Positions 43,157 to 53,062 are shown, counted from the stretch's first letter. The stretch is 64,000 nucleotides of DNA from Hydrogenophaga pseudoflava NBRC 102511 (GCF_001592285.1 NZ_BCWQ01000009.1:1-64000); one strand, 5' to 3'. Numbers and translations are program-made. The notes: generated by a model not told the origin, from the letters alone.

Positions 43157-44179
43157 ATGTCTGTCGAACGCCCGTCGTCCCTGTTGTGCGCTCGCCGCCG
43201 CCTGCTGGTGGCGGCCTGTGCGGCGGTGGGGGCGCCGGCGCTGGCGGGTGCGCCGCCGGTGCTGCTGCGCTTCTCGCACGTGGTGGCGCCCGACACGCCC
43301 AAAGGCCAGATGGCGCTGCGCTTCCAGGCCCTGGTGCACCAGCGCGGAGGCGGGCGCATCCGCGTCGAGCTCTACCCGGACTCGCAGCTCTGGGGCGACG
43401 ACGACGAGATGGAGGCGCTGCGCCTGGGCGCGGTGGAGATGCTGGCGCCCTCGCTGTCGAAGTTCGGCATGGCCGGGGTGCCCGAGTTCGAGGTCTTCGA
43501 CCTGCCCTACCTGTTCGCCGACCTGGCCCAGGTGCGCCGCGTGACGCAGGGGGCGGTGGGGCGCGGGCTGCTGGAACGGCTGGCGCGCCAGCAGATGCGG
43601 GGGCTGGGTTTTCTGGACAACGGTTTCAAGCAGATGAGCGCCCGGCGCGCGCTGCGCACCCCCGCCGACTACCGCGGCCTGCGCGTGCGGGTGCAGGCCT
43701 CCCGGGTGCTGGGTGAGCAGATGCGCGCCCTGGGGGCGCAGCCGGTGGTGCTGCCGTTTGGCGAAACCCAGCGGGCGCTGGCCAGCGGCGTGGTGGACGC
43801 GGCAGAGAATCCGCCGAGCAACTTCCTGACCCAGGGCCTGGCCGCGCTGCAGCCGCACCTGACGCTGACGCAGCACGGCTACCTGGGCTACGCGGTGGTC
43901 ACGCACCCGCGCTTCTGGGAGAGCCTGTCGCGGGTCGACCGGGCGCTGGTGGACGACGCGCTGGCCGAGGCGCTGGCGCACGGCAACCGGCTGGCCGAGG
44001 CGCTGGACCGCCAGGCCCTGGCGACCCTGCGCCAGACCCCCGGCCTGCGGTTGCACGCGCTGGGCGCGGCCGAGCGCGAGGCACTGCGCCGCCACCTGCG
44101 GCCGGTGGTGGACGGCTTCGGGCGCAGCGTGGGGGCGGGGCTGCTGCGCGACGTCCAGCGGGCCATCGGCAGCGGCTGA
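43157..44179 (+). CDS. TRAP-type solute-binding protein (DctP family), orphan
   Basis: A 340-residue periplasmic binding protein. The signal has an Arg-rich n-region (CARRRLLVAACAAVG, cleavage near ALA at about 30). DctP-family landmarks follow: LRFSHVVAPDTPKGQMALRF, VELYPDSQLWGDDDEMEALRLG, FDLPYLFAD and VDAAENPPSNF (about 215). No TRAP permease (DctQ/DctM) is nearby. The gene lies between the divergent sensor kinase and a DctA symporter. It may deliver ligand to the kinase's periplasmic domain rather than to a transporter. The ATG at 43157 lacks a ribosome site, consistent with a leaderless mRNA. Confidence 0.88.
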   Translation: MSVERPSSLLCARRRLLVAACAAVGAPALAGAPPVLLRFSHVVAPDTPKGQMALRFQALVHQRGGGRIRVELYPDSQLWGDDDEMEALRLGAVEMLAPSLSKFGMAGVPEFEVFDLPYLFADLAQVRRVTQGAVGRGLLERLARQQMRGLGFLDNGFKQMSARRALRTPADYRGLRVRVQASRVLGEQMRALGAQPVVLPFGETQRALASGVVDAAENPPSNFLTQGLAALQPHLTLTQHGYLGYAVVTHPRFWESLSRVDRALVDDALAEALAHGNRLAEALDRQALATLRQTPGLRLHALGAAEREALRRHLRPVVDGFGRSVGAGLLRDVQRAIGSG

Positions 44180-44190
44180 ACCGCCCGGTA

Positions 44191-44202
44191 CGTAGTTCTA
44201 CG
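44191..44202. promoter_or_regulatory. CGTAG-TT-CTACG palindrome upstream of dctA
   Basis: A perfect 12-base inverted repeat sits 11 bases after the binding-protein stop and 82 bases before the DctA start. It is the only symmetrical element in that 105-base gap, and it is well placed to be the binding site of the FixJ-type response regulator. Confidence 0.5.
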
Positions 44203-44284
44203 ACTGTTGAACGCCACAGTTGGCGCGCGGCGGGGGGCTGCGTATCGTCCCGCATCCCCCAAAACAGCCCCACGGAGACACGCC

Positions 44285-45634
44285 ATGGCTGCAACCGCCG
44301 AGCGCAAGCCGCTCTACAAATCCCTCTATGTCCAGGTCCTGGCCGCCGTCACCATCGGCGTGCTGCTGGGCCACTTCCACCCCGAACTGGGGGAGCAGAT
44401 GAAGCCGCTGGGCGACGCCTTCATCAAGCTGATCAAGATGATCATCGCGCCCATCATCTTCTGCACCGTGGTGGTGGGCATCGCCGGCATGGAGGACATG
44501 AAGAAGGTCGGCAAGACCGGCGGCCTGGCCCTGCTGTACTTTGAAATCGTGTCCACGCTGGCGCTGGTCATCGGTCTGCTGGTGGTCAACTTCGTGCAGC
44601 CCGGCAACGGCATGCACGTGGACGCGTCCGCGCTGGACACCAAGGCGATCGCCGCCTACACCGAGCCCGGCAAGATGAAGGGCACGGTCGACTTCCTGAT
44701 GGGCGTGATCCCGACCTCGGTGGTGGACGCCTTCGCCAAGGGCGACATCCTGCAGGTGCTGCTGTTCTCGGTGCTGTTCGGCTTCGCGCTGCACAAGTTC
44801 GGCGGCCGCGGCACCCTGGTGTTCGACTTCATCGAGAAGTCCTCGCACGTGCTGTTCGACATCGTCGGCATCATCATGAAGGTGGCCCCCGTCGGTGCCT
44901 TCGGCGCCATGGCCTTCACCATCGGCAAGTACGGCATCGATTCGCTGTTCTCGCTGGGCAAGCTCATGGGCACCTTCTACCTGACCTGCCTGATCTTCGT
45001 GTTCGGCGTGCTGGGCCTGATCGCGCGCCTGCACGGCTTCTCCATCGTCCGGTTCATCAAGTACATCAAGGAAGAACTGCTGATCGTGCTGGGCACCTCG
45101 TCCAGCGAATCGGTGCTGCCGCGCATGATGGAGAAGATGGAGAACCTGGGCGCCCGCAAGTCGGTGGTCGGCCTTGTGATCCCCACCGGTTATTCGTTCA
45201 ACCTCGACGGCACGTCCATCTACCTGACCATGGCCGCGGTGTTCATCGCCCAGGCCACCGACACGCCCATGACCCTGGTGCAGCAGCTGACCCTGCTGGC
45301 CGTGCTGCTGCTCACCTCCAAGGGCGCGGCCGGCATCACCGGCAGCGGCTTCATCGTGCTGGCGGCCACGCTCTCGGCCGTGGGCGGCGTGCCGGTGGCC
45401 GGCCTGGCGCTGATCCTGGGCATCGACCGCTTCATGAGCGAGGCCCGCGCCCTGACCAACCTGGTGGGCAACGGCGTGGCGACCCTGGTGGTGGCCAAGT
45501 GGACCGGCGACCTGGACATGCAGCGCCTGAACGAAGGCCTGGCCCACCCCACGGCCCAGGAAGCCGACGACCCCGAGGCCATCCTCGACCAGCAGGTGGC
45601 GCACATGGCAGTGGCCGCCGACGCGCCACGCTGA
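44285..45634 (+). CDS. dctA: C4-dicarboxylate:cation symporter DctA
   Basis: A 449-residue symporter of the DAACS family. Landmarks are [20 protein letters not shown] at the start, the serine-rich [20 protein letters not shown] reentrant loop (about 277), [22 protein letters not shown] (about 303), the [20 protein letters not shown] loop (about 345) and [20 protein letters not shown]. It imports succinate, fumarate, malate and similar acids with protons or sodium. The ATG at 44285 has a CGGAGAC ribosome site. The kinase/regulator pair and binding protein upstream probably control it. Confidence 0.95.
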   Translation: MAATAERKPLYKSLYVQVLAAVTIGVLLGHFHPELGEQMKPLGDAFIKLIKMIIAPIIFCTVVVGIAGMEDMKKVGKTGGLALLYFEIVSTLALVIGLLVVNFVQPGNGMHVDASALDTKAIAAYTEPGKMKGTVDFLMGVIPTSVVDAFAKGDILQVLLFSVLFGFALHKFGGRGTLVFDFIEKSSHVLFDIVGIIMKVAPVGAFGAMAFTIGKYGIDSLFSLGKLMGTFYLTCLIFVFGVLGLIARLHGFSIVRFIKYIKEELLIVLGTSSSESVLPRMMEKMENLGARKSVVGLVIPTGYSFNLDGTSIYLTMAAVFIAQATDTPMTLVQQLTLLAVLLLTSKGAAGITGSGFIVLAATLSAVGGVPVAGLALILGIDRFMSEARALTNLVGNGVATLVVAKWTGDLDMQRLNEGLAHPTAQEADDPEAILDQQVAHMAVAADAPR

Positions 45635-45734
45635 GCGGGGGCATGCCGGTCGACCACCCGGTCCCATGAGCTTTGCGTCACACTAGCGCGGCAGTCGACG
45701 ACTGTTTCGTTCCAATCTGACGAGGAGGCGTGCC

Positions 45735-45797
45735 ATGCACGTGGCGATGGTGGGGGTCGTTGTGGCAACTCTTGCGGGCTGGACTCATGGCGGCTGA
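45735..45797 (+). CDS. Candidate leader peptide (20 codons) overlapping the antiporter start
   Basis: ATG at 45735 is preceded by AGGAGG (45723-45728) with six spacer bases, the best ribosome site in this region. It opens a 20-codon frame reading MHVAMVGVVVATLAGWTHGG and then TGA (45795-45797). This overlaps the antiporter start ATG (45787) by 11 bases, and that ATG has no ribosome site of its own. Translation of the short frame would therefore bring ribosomes to the antiporter start. The peptide is hydrophobic and could also be a tiny membrane protein. Too short to judge by codon use. Confidence 0.5.
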   Translation: MHVAMVGVVVATLAGWTHGG

Positions 45798-47568
45798 AGC
45801 AAGTTCGGGCAGCCTGATCCAGGTGGTGACCCTGCTGGGCGCGGCGGTGGTGGTCGTGCCCTTGTTCAAGCGCCTGGGCCTGGGCTCGGTGCTGGGTTAC
45901 CTGGCCGCGGGCCTGGCCATCGGCCCGTTCGGTGCTGGCCTGTTCACCGATCCGCAGAGCATCCTGCACACCGCCGAGCTCGGCGTGGTGATGTTCCTGT
46001 TCGTGATCGGACTGGAGATGCGGCCCTCGCACCTGTGGAACCTGCGCCGCTCGATCTTCGGCCTGGGCAGCCTGCAGGTGGTGGTGTGCGGCGCGCTGCT
46101 CACGCTGGTGGGGGTGGCGTTCGGCTTCTCGTGGCCGGTGTCCTTCATCAGCGCCATGGGCTTTGTGCTGACCTCCACCGCCATCGTGATGCAGCTGCTG
46201 GGCGAACGGGGCGACCTGGCGGCGCCGCGCGGACAGAAGATCGTGGCCATCCTGCTGTTCGAAGACCTGCTGATCGTGCCGCTGCTGGCGCTGGTGGCCT
46301 TCATGGCCCCCCCTGTCGCCGGTGAGGTGGTGGCCTCGGCGGGCGCGCGCTGGACGGCGGTGGGCATGGCCCTGGCCGCCATCGGCGTGCTGGTGGCGGC
46401 CGGCCTGTGGCTGCTCAATCCGCTGTTCCGCGTGCTCGCCAACGCCAAGGCGCGCGAGGTCATGACCGCCGCCGCGCTGCTGGTGGTGCTGGGCTCGGCG
46501 CTGCTGATGCAACTGGGTGGCCTGTCGATGGCCATGGGCGCATTCCTGGCCGGTGTGCTGCTGTCGGAATCGACCTTCCGTCACCAGCTGGAGGCCGACA
46601 TCGAGCCTTTCCGTGGTCTGCTGCTGGGGCTGTTTTTCCTGGGCGTGGGCATGTCGCTCGACCTGGCGGTGGTGGCTCAGAACTGGCCGCTCATCGTCTC
46701 GGGCGTGCTGGCGCTGATGGTGGTCAAGGCGCTGTGCATCTACGGCGTGGCGCGTCTGGCCAGAAGCTCGCACATCGACGCGCTGGACCGCGCGGTGCTG
46801 ATGGCCCAGGGCGGTGAATTCGCCTTCGTGCTGTTCGCAGCGGCGCTGGCCGCCAAGGTGATCGACCCGGTGGTCAATGCCAACATGACCGCCATCGTGG
46901 TGCTGTCCATGGCGCTCACGCCGCTGACGGTGCTGCTGCACAAGCGTTTCGCCCGCCAGGCCGTGGTGTCGATGGACGGTGTGGAGGCGGTGGGCGAGCG
47001 CACCGCCAGCGTGCTCATCGTCGGGTTTGGCCGTGTCGGCCAGATCGCCAGCCAGGGTGTGCTGGCGCGCGGGGCCTCTCTGACCATCATCGACAACGAC
47101 ACCCAGGTGATCCGCGACGCCGAATCCTACGGCTTCAAGGTCTATTACGGCGACGGCAGCCGCCCCGACGTGCTGCATGCGGCCGGTGCGCACGCTGCCA
47201 GCGCGGTGCTGGTGTGCATCGACGACCGCGCGGCGGCCACGCACATCGCCGAGATTGCCAGGGACGCCTGCCCGCAGGCGCGCGTGCTGGTGCGGGCCTT
47301 CGACCGCGAACATGCGATCGAGCTGTCCAGGGCTGGTGCCGACTTCTTCGTGCGCGAGACGTTCGAGTCGGCCATGCTGCTGGGCCGCGAGGCGGTGATC
47401 GCCACCGGTGCGAGCGCGGAAGAAGCCGACGAGGTCATGGCCGAGGTGCGCCGCCGCGACGCCGGCCGCTTCGACCTGGAGCTGGCCGGCGGCCTGTTCG
47501 CCGGCCGGGCCCTGGTGTTGCGCAACATGGCGAACAAGGACGCCGCCCATGGCGGCGTCACTGGCTGA
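45787..47568 (+). CDS. CPA2-family cation:proton antiporter with TrkA-N domain (KefB/KefC-like)
   Basis: A 593-residue protein. About 12-13 hydrophobic helices cover residues 10-390, including YLAAGLAIGPFG, ELGVVMFLFVIGLEM, FVLTSTAIVMQLLGERG and MAQGGEFAFVLFAAAL. A TrkA-N/RCK nucleotide-binding domain runs from about 408 (SVLIVGFGRVGQIASQGVL). It exchanges potassium or sodium for protons, gated by nucleotide or glutathione adducts in Kef relatives. The start is ATG 45787, possibly coupled to the leader peptide at 45735. A frame start at GTG 45730 sits too close to AGGAGG to be used. The 3' end contains the hairpin at 47539-47559. Confidence 0.9.
   Translation: MAAEASSGSLIQVVTLLGAAVVVVPLFKRLGLGSVLGYLAAGLAIGPFGAGLFTDPQSILHTAELGVVMFLFVIGLEMRPSHLWNLRRSIFGLGSLQVVVCGALLTLVGVAFGFSWPVSFISAMGFVLTSTAIVMQLLGERGDLAAPRGQKIVAILLFEDLLIVPLLALVAFMAPPVAGEVVASAGARWTAVGMALAAIGVLVAAGLWLLNPLFRVLANAKAREVMTAAALLVVLGSALLMQLGGLSMAMGAFLAGVLLSESTFRHQLEADIEPFRGLLLGLFFLGVGMSLDLAVVAQNWPLIVSGVLALMVVKALCIYGVARLARSSHIDALDRAVLMAQGGEFAFVLFAAALAAKVIDPVVNANMTAIVVLSMALTPLTVLLHKRFARQAVVSMDGVEAVGERTASVLIVGFGRVGQIASQGVLARGASLTIIDNDTQVIRDAESYGFKVYYGDGSRPDVLHAAGAHAASAVLVCIDDRAAATHIAEIARDACPQARVLVRAFDREHAIELSRAGADFFVRETFESAMLLGREAVIATGASAEEADEVMAEVRRRDAGRFDLELAGGLFAGRALVLRNMANKDAAHGGVTG
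47539..47559. terminator. Perfect hairpin at the 3' end of the antiporter gene
   Basis: GACGCCGCC-CAT-GGCGGCGTC is a 9-bp perfect stem with a three-base loop, ending seven bases before the antiporter stop codon. The convergent TRAP binding-protein gene ends at 47584. It is one of several compact hairpins at convergent gene ends here. There is no T-run. Confidence 0.4.
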
Positions 47569-47583
47569 GCCGTCAGGCCGGGT

Positions 47584-48666
47584 TCAGAGCTTGAGACCGG
47601 CGATGTAGCTGTCGTAGCGCCACTCGGAGAACTTGCTCCACAGCACCTGGTCGCGCTGGAAGGCGCGCATGTCCTGGTGGATCTTCTTGAACTCGGGCGA
47701 CTTGGCCTCGTGCTCGGCGAACACCTCCATCGACGCCTTGTAGCCGGCGTCCATGATGGACTTGTCGAAGGCGCGCAGCTTGGTGCCGGCGGCCACCAGG
47801 CGGCGCAGGGCGGCCGGGTTCTGGGCGTCGTACTTGGCGGTCATGTCGCGGGCGGCCACGGCGCCGGCGGCACGCACGATGGCCTTGTTCTCGGCCGACA
47901 GCGCGTCGAAGGCCTTCTTGTTGATGAAGAACTCCAGTTCGGCGCCGCCTTCCCACCAGCCGGGGTAGTAGTAGTTCTTGGCGACTTTGTGGAAGCCGAG
48001 CTTTTCATCGTCGAACGGACCGACGAATTCGGTGGCGTCCAGCGTGCCTTTTTCCAGCGCCTGGTAAACCTCGCCCGCGGGCATGTTCTGCGCCACCACG
48101 CCCAGCTTGGTCATGGCCTCGCCGAACAGGCCGCCGCCCATGCGCATCTTCAGGCCCTTGAGGTCGGCCGCCGACTTGATCTCCTTGCGGTACCAGCCGC
48201 CCATCTGGGTGCCGGTGTTGCCCGCGCTCATGGAGGTGATGTTGTACTCGGCGTAGAACTCGTCCATCAGCTTGCGGCCGTTGCCGTGTTCCATCCAGGC
48301 GTCCATGTGGCGGGCGGTCAGGCCGAAGGGCACCGCGCATCCGAAAGCGAAGATCGAGTTCTTGCCGGTGAAGTAGTAGGACGCGGTCTGCGCCATCTCG
48401 ATGGTGCTGTTCTGCAGCGCATCGACCACGCCGAACGGCGGCACCAGCTCGCCCGCCGCGTGCACCGACACCTCGAACTTGCCACCCGAGAGGGCCTTGA
48501 CGGTTTCCGAGAACTTCTCGGCCGAACCGAAGATGGTGGGCAGCGACTTGGGGAAGCTCGACGCCAGGCGCCAGCGCACGGCGGCCTGGGCGTGCACGGC
48601 GGGGGCCGCGCCAGCGGCGAGCACGCCCGCGATGCCGGCGTGTTTGATCAGGGAACGACGATCCAT
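47584..48666 (-). CDS. TRAP-type solute-binding protein (TakP-like), orphan, Tat signal
   Basis: A 360-residue periplasmic binding protein. The N-terminus MDRRSLIKHAGIAGVLAAGA has a twin-arginine-type motif followed by a hydrophobic stretch and a VHAQA cleavage site. Landmarks of the TakP/alpha-keto acid branch are LASSFPKSLPTIFGSAEKF, ELVPPFGVVDALQ, GLKMRMGG, a YYYPGWWEGGAELEFFI segment (about 234) and KKIHQDMRAF. It should bind a monocarboxylate or keto acid. No TRAP permease genes are in the window. It lies downstream of the thi-bio operon on the same strand, separated by a terminator-like hairpin. Confidence 0.9.
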   Translation of the reverse strand: MDRRSLIKHAGIAGVLAAGAAPAVHAQAAVRWRLASSFPKSLPTIFGSAEKFSETVKALSGGKFEVSVHAAGELVPPFGVVDALQNSTIEMAQTASYYFTGKNSIFAFGCAVPFGLTARHMDAWMEHGNGRKLMDEFYAEYNITSMSAGNTGTQMGGWYRKEIKSAADLKGLKMRMGGGLFGEAMTKLGVVAQNMPAGEVYQALEKGTLDATEFVGPFDDEKLGFHKVAKNYYYPGWWEGGAELEFFINKKAFDALSAENKAIVRAAGAVAARDMTAKYDAQNPAALRRLVAAGTKLRAFDKSIMDAGYKASMEVFAEHEAKSPEFKKIHQDMRAFQRDQVLWSKFSEWRYDSYIAGLKL

Positions 48667-48697
48667 GGTTTTCTCCGGGATGAAAAATGCCGGTGCC

Positions 48698-48718
48698 CCG
48701 GGGCGTCTGGCGCCCCGG
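48698..48718 (-). terminator. Hairpin between the thi-bio operon and the TRAP binding-protein gene
   Basis: Read leftward, CCGGGGCG-CCAGA-CGCCCCGG is an 8-bp perfect stem, and TTTTT appears 11 bases later. It probably ends the long thi-bio transcript (thiDE stop at 48764) before the binding-protein start at 48666. The separation of stem and T-run makes it an imperfect intrinsic terminator. Confidence 0.5.
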
Positions 48719-48763
48719 TCGCCCGGCGGTTGGCAAACCCGTGAACCTTACCAGAGAGATGGG

Positions 48764-50362
48764 CTAACCCTTATCACCTACCGGACGCTGGCATGGGCCG
48801 GACAGCGAGGGGTGTGGCAGGGTCGGCACCGGGTGTCGTTGTGCGGCGGCCCGCCCCTCGGCCCAGGCACTGCGCCAGGCCGACAGCGTCTGCGATGGCT
48901 CGTCGCCCAGGCCCCGCACCACGCAGCCGCCGGCCGCGCCTGCGGCGGCCACCGCGCGCAGCTGCGGCGGATCGAGGACGCCGCCGATGCCCACCACCGG
49001 CGCCGGCGCCATGTGGGCCCACCAGGCCAGGTTGTCCAGGCCCTGGGGCCGCCAGGGCATGTCCTTGGTGGTGGTGGGCCAGACCGGGCCGCAGGCGATC
49101 AGGTCGGGCTGCAGCGCGGCGGCGCGGCACAGCTCCCAGAGACTGTGCGAGCTCAGGCCCAGCTGCACGCCCGCCTCGCGCGCCGCCTGCAGCGCCGCGT
49201 GCTCGTCGGGGCCGAGTGCCAGCAGGTCTTCCTGCCCCAGGTGCAGGGCGCGGGCACCGGCGTGCAGTGCGGTCTGCCAGTGGTCGTTGACCACGAGCGT
49301 GACGCCGGCCGCGTCGGCCGCGTGCTGGGCGCGGGCGATGGCGGCGTGCAGCTTCGTGGCCCAAGCGCCGTCGTCCAGGCCCGACGGGCGTTTCATGCGC
49401 AACTGGATCGTGTCCACCGTGGGCGTGGCGCGCAGCACCGCCTCCACGCGTTCGGCGCTGTCGACGATGGCGTAGACACCGGGGTCGCGGCTGCGCGCCT
49501 TCGAGGGCCTGTCGGTCGGTGCCTGTGCGCCGACCGACAGGCGCGGCAGCAGCGAGGGGGCGGTGGCGAAGCCCTCCCGGGCCACCACCGGTCCGGCGCC
49601 GCGCCCCACGGCGCGTGCGTGGCGCAGCGCGTGCGTGGTCGCCATCTTGGCCAGCACCGCGGCGTCGGCCGCCACAAAGCCGAGCGCCAGGGCGGCGGCC
49701 AGTGAGGTGGCGAACGTGCAGCCGGTGCCGTGGTGGTGCGGCGTGTCCACCCGCGGCAGCGTCAGCCAGCCGCGGGCGTGCGGCGTGTCGATCCAGTCGT
49801 GCGACAGCCCGGGCGTGGCGGCGTCGCCGCCGGTGACCACCACCGCCTGCACGCCCTGCCCACGCAGTGCCGAGGCCATGGCCGGCACACCGCTGTCGCC
49901 GTCCGGGCCGAGCAGCAGCACTGCCTCGTGCTGGTTGGGGGTGATCGCGGTGGCGCGGGGCAGCAGCTCGTCGCGGTAGACCTGCATCAGCGCCTCGTCC
50001 ACGAAACCGGCGCCGGTGCTCGCGCGCAGCACCGGGTCGATCACGAAGGCCAGCGGTGCGCGCGTGCGCAGCCGGTCCACCCAGCGCGCGACCACCCGCG
50101 CGTTGGCGGCGCTGCCCAGCAGGCCGGTCTTGATGACGGCGGGCGGCATGTCCTCGGCCAGCGCGGCCAGCTGGGCGTCCAGCAGATCGGGCGGCACCGC
50201 GTCGATGCGGGTCACCGCGGTGGTGCTCTGCGCCGTGACGGCGGCGACCACCGGGCACAGGTGCACGCCGAAGGCATCGGCCGCGCGCTGGTCGGCCGCC
50301 AAGCCTGCGCCGCCGCCGCTGTCGGTGCCGGCGATGCTCCAGAGGATGGGGGGCGTGTTCAT
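48764..50362 (-). CDS. thiDE: ThiD-ThiE fusion: HMP(-P) kinase / thiamine-phosphate synthase
   Basis: A 532-residue bifunctional enzyme. The ThiD part (about 1-265) has [45 protein letters not shown] and [14 protein letters not shown]. The ThiE part (about 295-500) has [29 protein letters not shown], and [11 protein letters not shown]. It phosphorylates HMP twice and joins HMP-PP to thiazole phosphate, giving thiamine phosphate. It overlaps thiG by 4 bases and is last in the TPP-riboswitch unit. The C-terminal 30 residues are Pro-rich and probably disordered. Both halves keep their active-site motifs. Confidence 0.93.
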   Translation of the reverse strand: MNTPPILWSIAGTDSGGGAGLAADQRAADAFGVHLCPVVAAVTAQSTTAVTRIDAVPPDLLDAQLAALAEDMPPAVIKTGLLGSAANARVVARWVDRLRTRAPLAFVIDPVLRASTGAGFVDEALMQVYRDELLPRATAITPNQHEAVLLLGPDGDSGVPAMASALRGQGVQAVVVTGGDAATPGLSHDWIDTPHARGWLTLPRVDTPHHHGTGCTFATSLAAALALGFVAADAAVLAKMATTHALRHARAVGRGAGPVVAREGFATAPSLLPRLSVGAQAPTDRPSKARSRDPGVYAIVDSAERVEAVLRATPTVDTIQLRMKRPSGLDDGAWATKLHAAIARAQHAADAAGVTLVVNDHWQTALHAGARALHLGQEDLLALGPDEHAALQAAREAGVQLGLSSHSLWELCRAAALQPDLIACGPVWPTTTKDMPWRPQGLDNLAWWAHMAPAPVVGIGGVLDPPQLRAVAAAGAAGGCVVRGLGDEPSQTLSAWRSAWAEGRAAAQRHPVPTLPHPSLSGPCQRPVGDKG

Positions 50363-51138
50363 GCGATCAGGAATGGGTGTCCGCTGACCGGGGTCGAGGC
50401 CACGGCCATGTCCTGCGGCGCCATCACGCCGGCCTCAAAGGCGGTGCGCCCCGCCTCGATGGCCAGGCCGAAGGCGCGCGCCATGCGCACCGGGTCCACC
50501 GCCTGGCTCACGGCGGAGTTCAGCAGAACCGCGTCGAAGCCCAGCTCCATGGCCTGCGCCGCGTGCGAGGGCGCGCCGATGCCAGCGTCCACCACCAGCG
50601 GCACGCCGGGAAGGCGCGCGCGCAGGGTGCGCAGCGCGAACGGGTTGATCAGGCCCTGGCCCGAGCCGATGGGGGCGCCCCAGGGCATCAGCACTTCGCA
50701 GCCGGCGTCCAGCAGGCGCTGGCAGGTCACCAGGTCGTCGGTGCAGTAGGGGAAGACCGCGAAGCCGTCCCTGATGAGCTGCGCCGCGGCCTCCACCGTG
50801 CCCCAGGGGTCGGGCTGCAGGGTGTGTTCGTCGCCCACCACTTCGAGCTTGATCCAGCGCGTGCCGTAGAGCTCGCGCGCCATGTGCGCCAGGGTGATGG
50901 CCTCGCGCGCCGTGCGGCAGCCGGCGGTGTTGGGCAGCAGGCGCACGCCGCTGTTCACGATGCCGGCGACGAAGCCGTTGTCGCCGGCCGCGGCCAGGGT
51001 GCGCCGCAGGCCCACGGTGACGACCTGCGTGCCGCTGGCCGCGATGGCCTCGCGCAGCACCTGGGGCGAGGGGTAGCCCGCGCTGCCCAGCAGGAAGCGG
51101 CTGGCGAGTGCGGTGCCGTAGACGGTGAGGGTGCTCAT
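50359..51138 (-). CDS. thiG: Thiazole synthase
   Basis: A 259-residue TIM-barrel enzyme. The Schiff-base Lys97 is in RWIKLEV. Other signatures are [22 protein letters not shown] (about 152) and [18 protein letters not shown]. It makes thiazole phosphate carboxylate from DXP, ThiS-thiocarboxylate and dehydroglycine supplied by ThiO. It begins 2 bases after bioF and overlaps thiDE by 4 bases. It is thus separated from thiS and thiO by four genes of other pathways, an unusual break in the common thiO-thiS-thiG order. Confidence 0.95.
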   Translation of the reverse strand: MSTLTVYGTALASRFLLGSAGYPSPQVLREAIAASGTQVVTVGLRRTLAAAGDNGFVAGIVNSGVRLLPNTAGCRTAREAITLAHMARELYGTRWIKLEVVGDEHTLQPDPWGTVEAAAQLIRDGFAVFPYCTDDLVTCQRLLDAGCEVLMPWGAPIGSGQGLINPFALRTLRARLPGVPLVVDAGIGAPSHAAQAMELGFDAVLLNSAVSQAVDPVRMARAFGLAIEAGRTAFEAGVMAPQDMAVASTPVSGHPFLIA

Positions 51139-51140
51139 GT

Positions 51141-52406
51141 TCAGGCTCCTGGCAAGGACGCTGCGGGCATGGGTGCGGGCTTGGATGCCGATGCGGGGGC
51201 GAGCCGGTCCAGCGCCTGGACCAGCCGGTGGATGTGCTCGTCGGTGTGGGCGGCCGAGAGCGCGATGCGCAGCCGCGCCGTGCCCTCGGGCACGGTGGGC
51301 GGGCGGATGGCCGGCACCCAGATGCCTTGTTCGCGCAGGCCTTCCATCACGGCCAGTGCCTCGGCGTTGCCACCGATCAGCAGCGGCTGGATGGGCGTGT
51401 CCGAGTGGCCGAGCTGCCAGCCGCTGCGCGCCAGCACCGGTTGCAGGCCCTCGCGCAGCTGGGCGATCAGGCGCCGCAGCTGCGCACGGCGGTCGTCGCC
51501 CTGTTCAATCAGGCGCAGGCTGCTGCGCAGCGCGCAGGCCAGCAGGGCGGGGGCGGCGGTGGCGAAGATGTAGCTGCGCGTTTTCTGCAGCAGCCATTCC
51601 ACCAGGTCGTCCGGTCCGGCCACGAAGGCGCCGGCCACGCCCGCGGCCTTGCCCAGCGTGGCCATGTAGAGCACGCGGCGCGAGGCGCTGTCGCCGGTCA
51701 GGCCCACGGCGGCCAGGCTGCCGCGCCCCTGCGGGCCGCAGACGCCGAAACCGTGCGCGTCGTCCAGCAGCAGCAGGGCGTCGTGTTGTTCGCACAGCGC
51801 CAGCAGCGCGGGGATGTCGGCCACATCACCGTCCATGCTGAACACCGCATCGCTGATCACCAGCTTGCGGCGGGCCGTGCTGGCGGTGAGCTGGCTCGCG
51901 AGGTCGGCCAGGTCGGTGTGGGCGAAGCGGTGGATGCGCGCCCGCGAGAGCCGCGCGCCGTCGATCAGGCAGGCGTGGTTGAGCGCGTCCGAGAAGATCG
52001 CATCGCCGTCGCCCACCAGGGCCGGCACGATGCCGATGTTGGTGGCGTAGCCGGCGTAGAAGTAGAGCGCGCGCGGCAGGCCCACGAAGGCGGCCAGCTC
52101 GCGCTCCAGCGCCTCGTTGGCGGTGCTGTGGCCGCTGACCAGGGGCGAAGCGCCAGCGCCGACACCGAAGGACCTTGCGCCTTCGCAGGCCGCGTCGGCC
52201 AGGTCGGGGTGGCCGGCGAGGGCCAGGTAGTCGTTGCTGCAGAAGGCCAGCATCTCGCGCCCGTCCACGCGCAGCACGGCGCCTCCCGCGCTGTCGCCCG
52301 CGGGTTCGACCGCGCGGCGGCGCCGGCGCAGGTGGGCGGCGTCCAGGGCCGCGATGCGGGCGGGGATCTCGTCGAGCCAGGAGCTGGCGGATGGTGTGTG
52401 TGTCAT
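51141..52406 (-). CDS. bioF: 8-amino-7-oxononanoate synthase
   Basis: A 421-residue PLP enzyme of the alpha-oxoamine synthase family. Landmarks are [13 protein letters not shown] (about 55), [51 protein letters not shown] and the PLP-Lys in [12 protein letters not shown] (about 247). It condenses pimeloyl thioester with alanine in biotin synthesis. The start is ATG 52406, which overlaps the bioD stop in ATGA. A Pro/Ala-rich C-terminal tail of about 20 residues extends beyond the usual end. It sits between bioD and thiG in the unit. Confidence 0.94.
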   Translation of the reverse strand: MTHTPSASSWLDEIPARIAALDAAHLRRRRRAVEPAGDSAGGAVLRVDGREMLAFCSNDYLALAGHPDLADAACEGARSFGVGAGASPLVSGHSTANEALERELAAFVGLPRALYFYAGYATNIGIVPALVGDGDAIFSDALNHACLIDGARLSRARIHRFAHTDLADLASQLTASTARRKLVISDAVFSMDGDVADIPALLALCEQHDALLLLDDAHGFGVCGPQGRGSLAAVGLTGDSASRRVLYMATLGKAAGVAGAFVAGPDDLVEWLLQKTRSYIFATAAPALLACALRSSLRLIEQGDDRRAQLRRLIAQLREGLQPVLARSGWQLGHSDTPIQPLLIGGNAEALAVMEGLREQGIWVPAIRPPTVPEGTARLRIALSAAHTDEHIHRLVQALDRLAPASASKPAPMPAASLPGA

Positions 52407-53062
52407 GGCAGTTCGATGGGCACCGTGCGGAAGTCCGGTGCGGCGCTGTGCGCGATGTCGGCCAGCAGCGGCGCACCCAGGCGCTGGCGCAGGAAGGCGA
52501 TGTTGTCGTCCGCCGCTGCCATGCCCGGGTCGATGCGGTTGGCCACCCAGCCGGCCAGCGGCAGGCCGCGCGCGCGGATGGCCTCGGCGCTCAGCAGCGC
52601 GTGGTTCAGGCAGCCCAGGCGCAGGCCCACGACCAGCAGCACCGGCAGGCCCAGGGCCTGGGCCAGGTCGGCGCCGGTGTGTTCGGGCGAGAGCGGCACC
52701 AGAAAGCCGCCCGCGCCCTCCACCACCATGGCGTCGGCGTGCTGCGCCAGTTCGCGCTGGCAGGCCACCAGGTGGTGGATGTCGATGCGGGTGCCTGCGC
52801 GCTCGGCCGCCAGGTGCGGCGAGAGCGGGTCGGGCAGGCGCACCGGGTTGTCCAGCGCGGGCGGCACCCGCACGGTGGAGGCCGCGCGCAGGGCGATGGC
52901 GTCCTCGCTGTCCCAGCCGTCCTGCGTCTGAACCAGGCCCGCGGCCACCGGCTTCATGCCCACCACGCGCGGGTGGCGGCGTGCCATCGCGTGCAGCAGC
53001 GCACAGCTCACGAAGGTCTTGCCCACGCCGGTGTCGGTGCCGGTCACGAAGAAGGCGGTCAT
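52403..53062 (-). CDS. bioD: Dethiobiotin synthetase
   Basis: A 219-residue ATP-dependent enzyme. The P-loop GTDTGVGKT is at 8-16, followed by [20 protein letters not shown] (about 116) and the late VANRIDP. It forms the ureido ring of dethiobiotin from DAPA and CO2. It overlaps bioA and bioF by 4 bases each, so bioA-bioD-bioF are translationally coupled. The ATG is at 53062. Confidence 0.95.
   Translation of the reverse strand: MTAFFVTGTDTGVGKTFVSCALLHAMARRHPRVVGMKPVAAGLVQTQDGWDSEDAIALRAASTVRVPPALDNPVRLPDPLSPHLAAERAGTRIDIHHLVACQRELAQHADAMVVEGAGGFLVPLSPEHTGADLAQALGLPVLLVVGLRLGCLNHALLSAEAIRARGLPLAGWVANRIDPGMAAADDNIAFLRQRLGAPLLADIAHSAAPDFRTVPIELP

Noticed and set aside
45730..45734. GTG at 45730 as antiporter start
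   Set aside because: AGGAGG ends only one base before it, too close for initiation; the same site fits the leader ATG at 45735.
48764..50362. thiDE as an assembly artefact joining two genes
   Set aside because: ThiD-ThiE fusions are known, both halves keep their motifs, and the linker is in frame without a stop.
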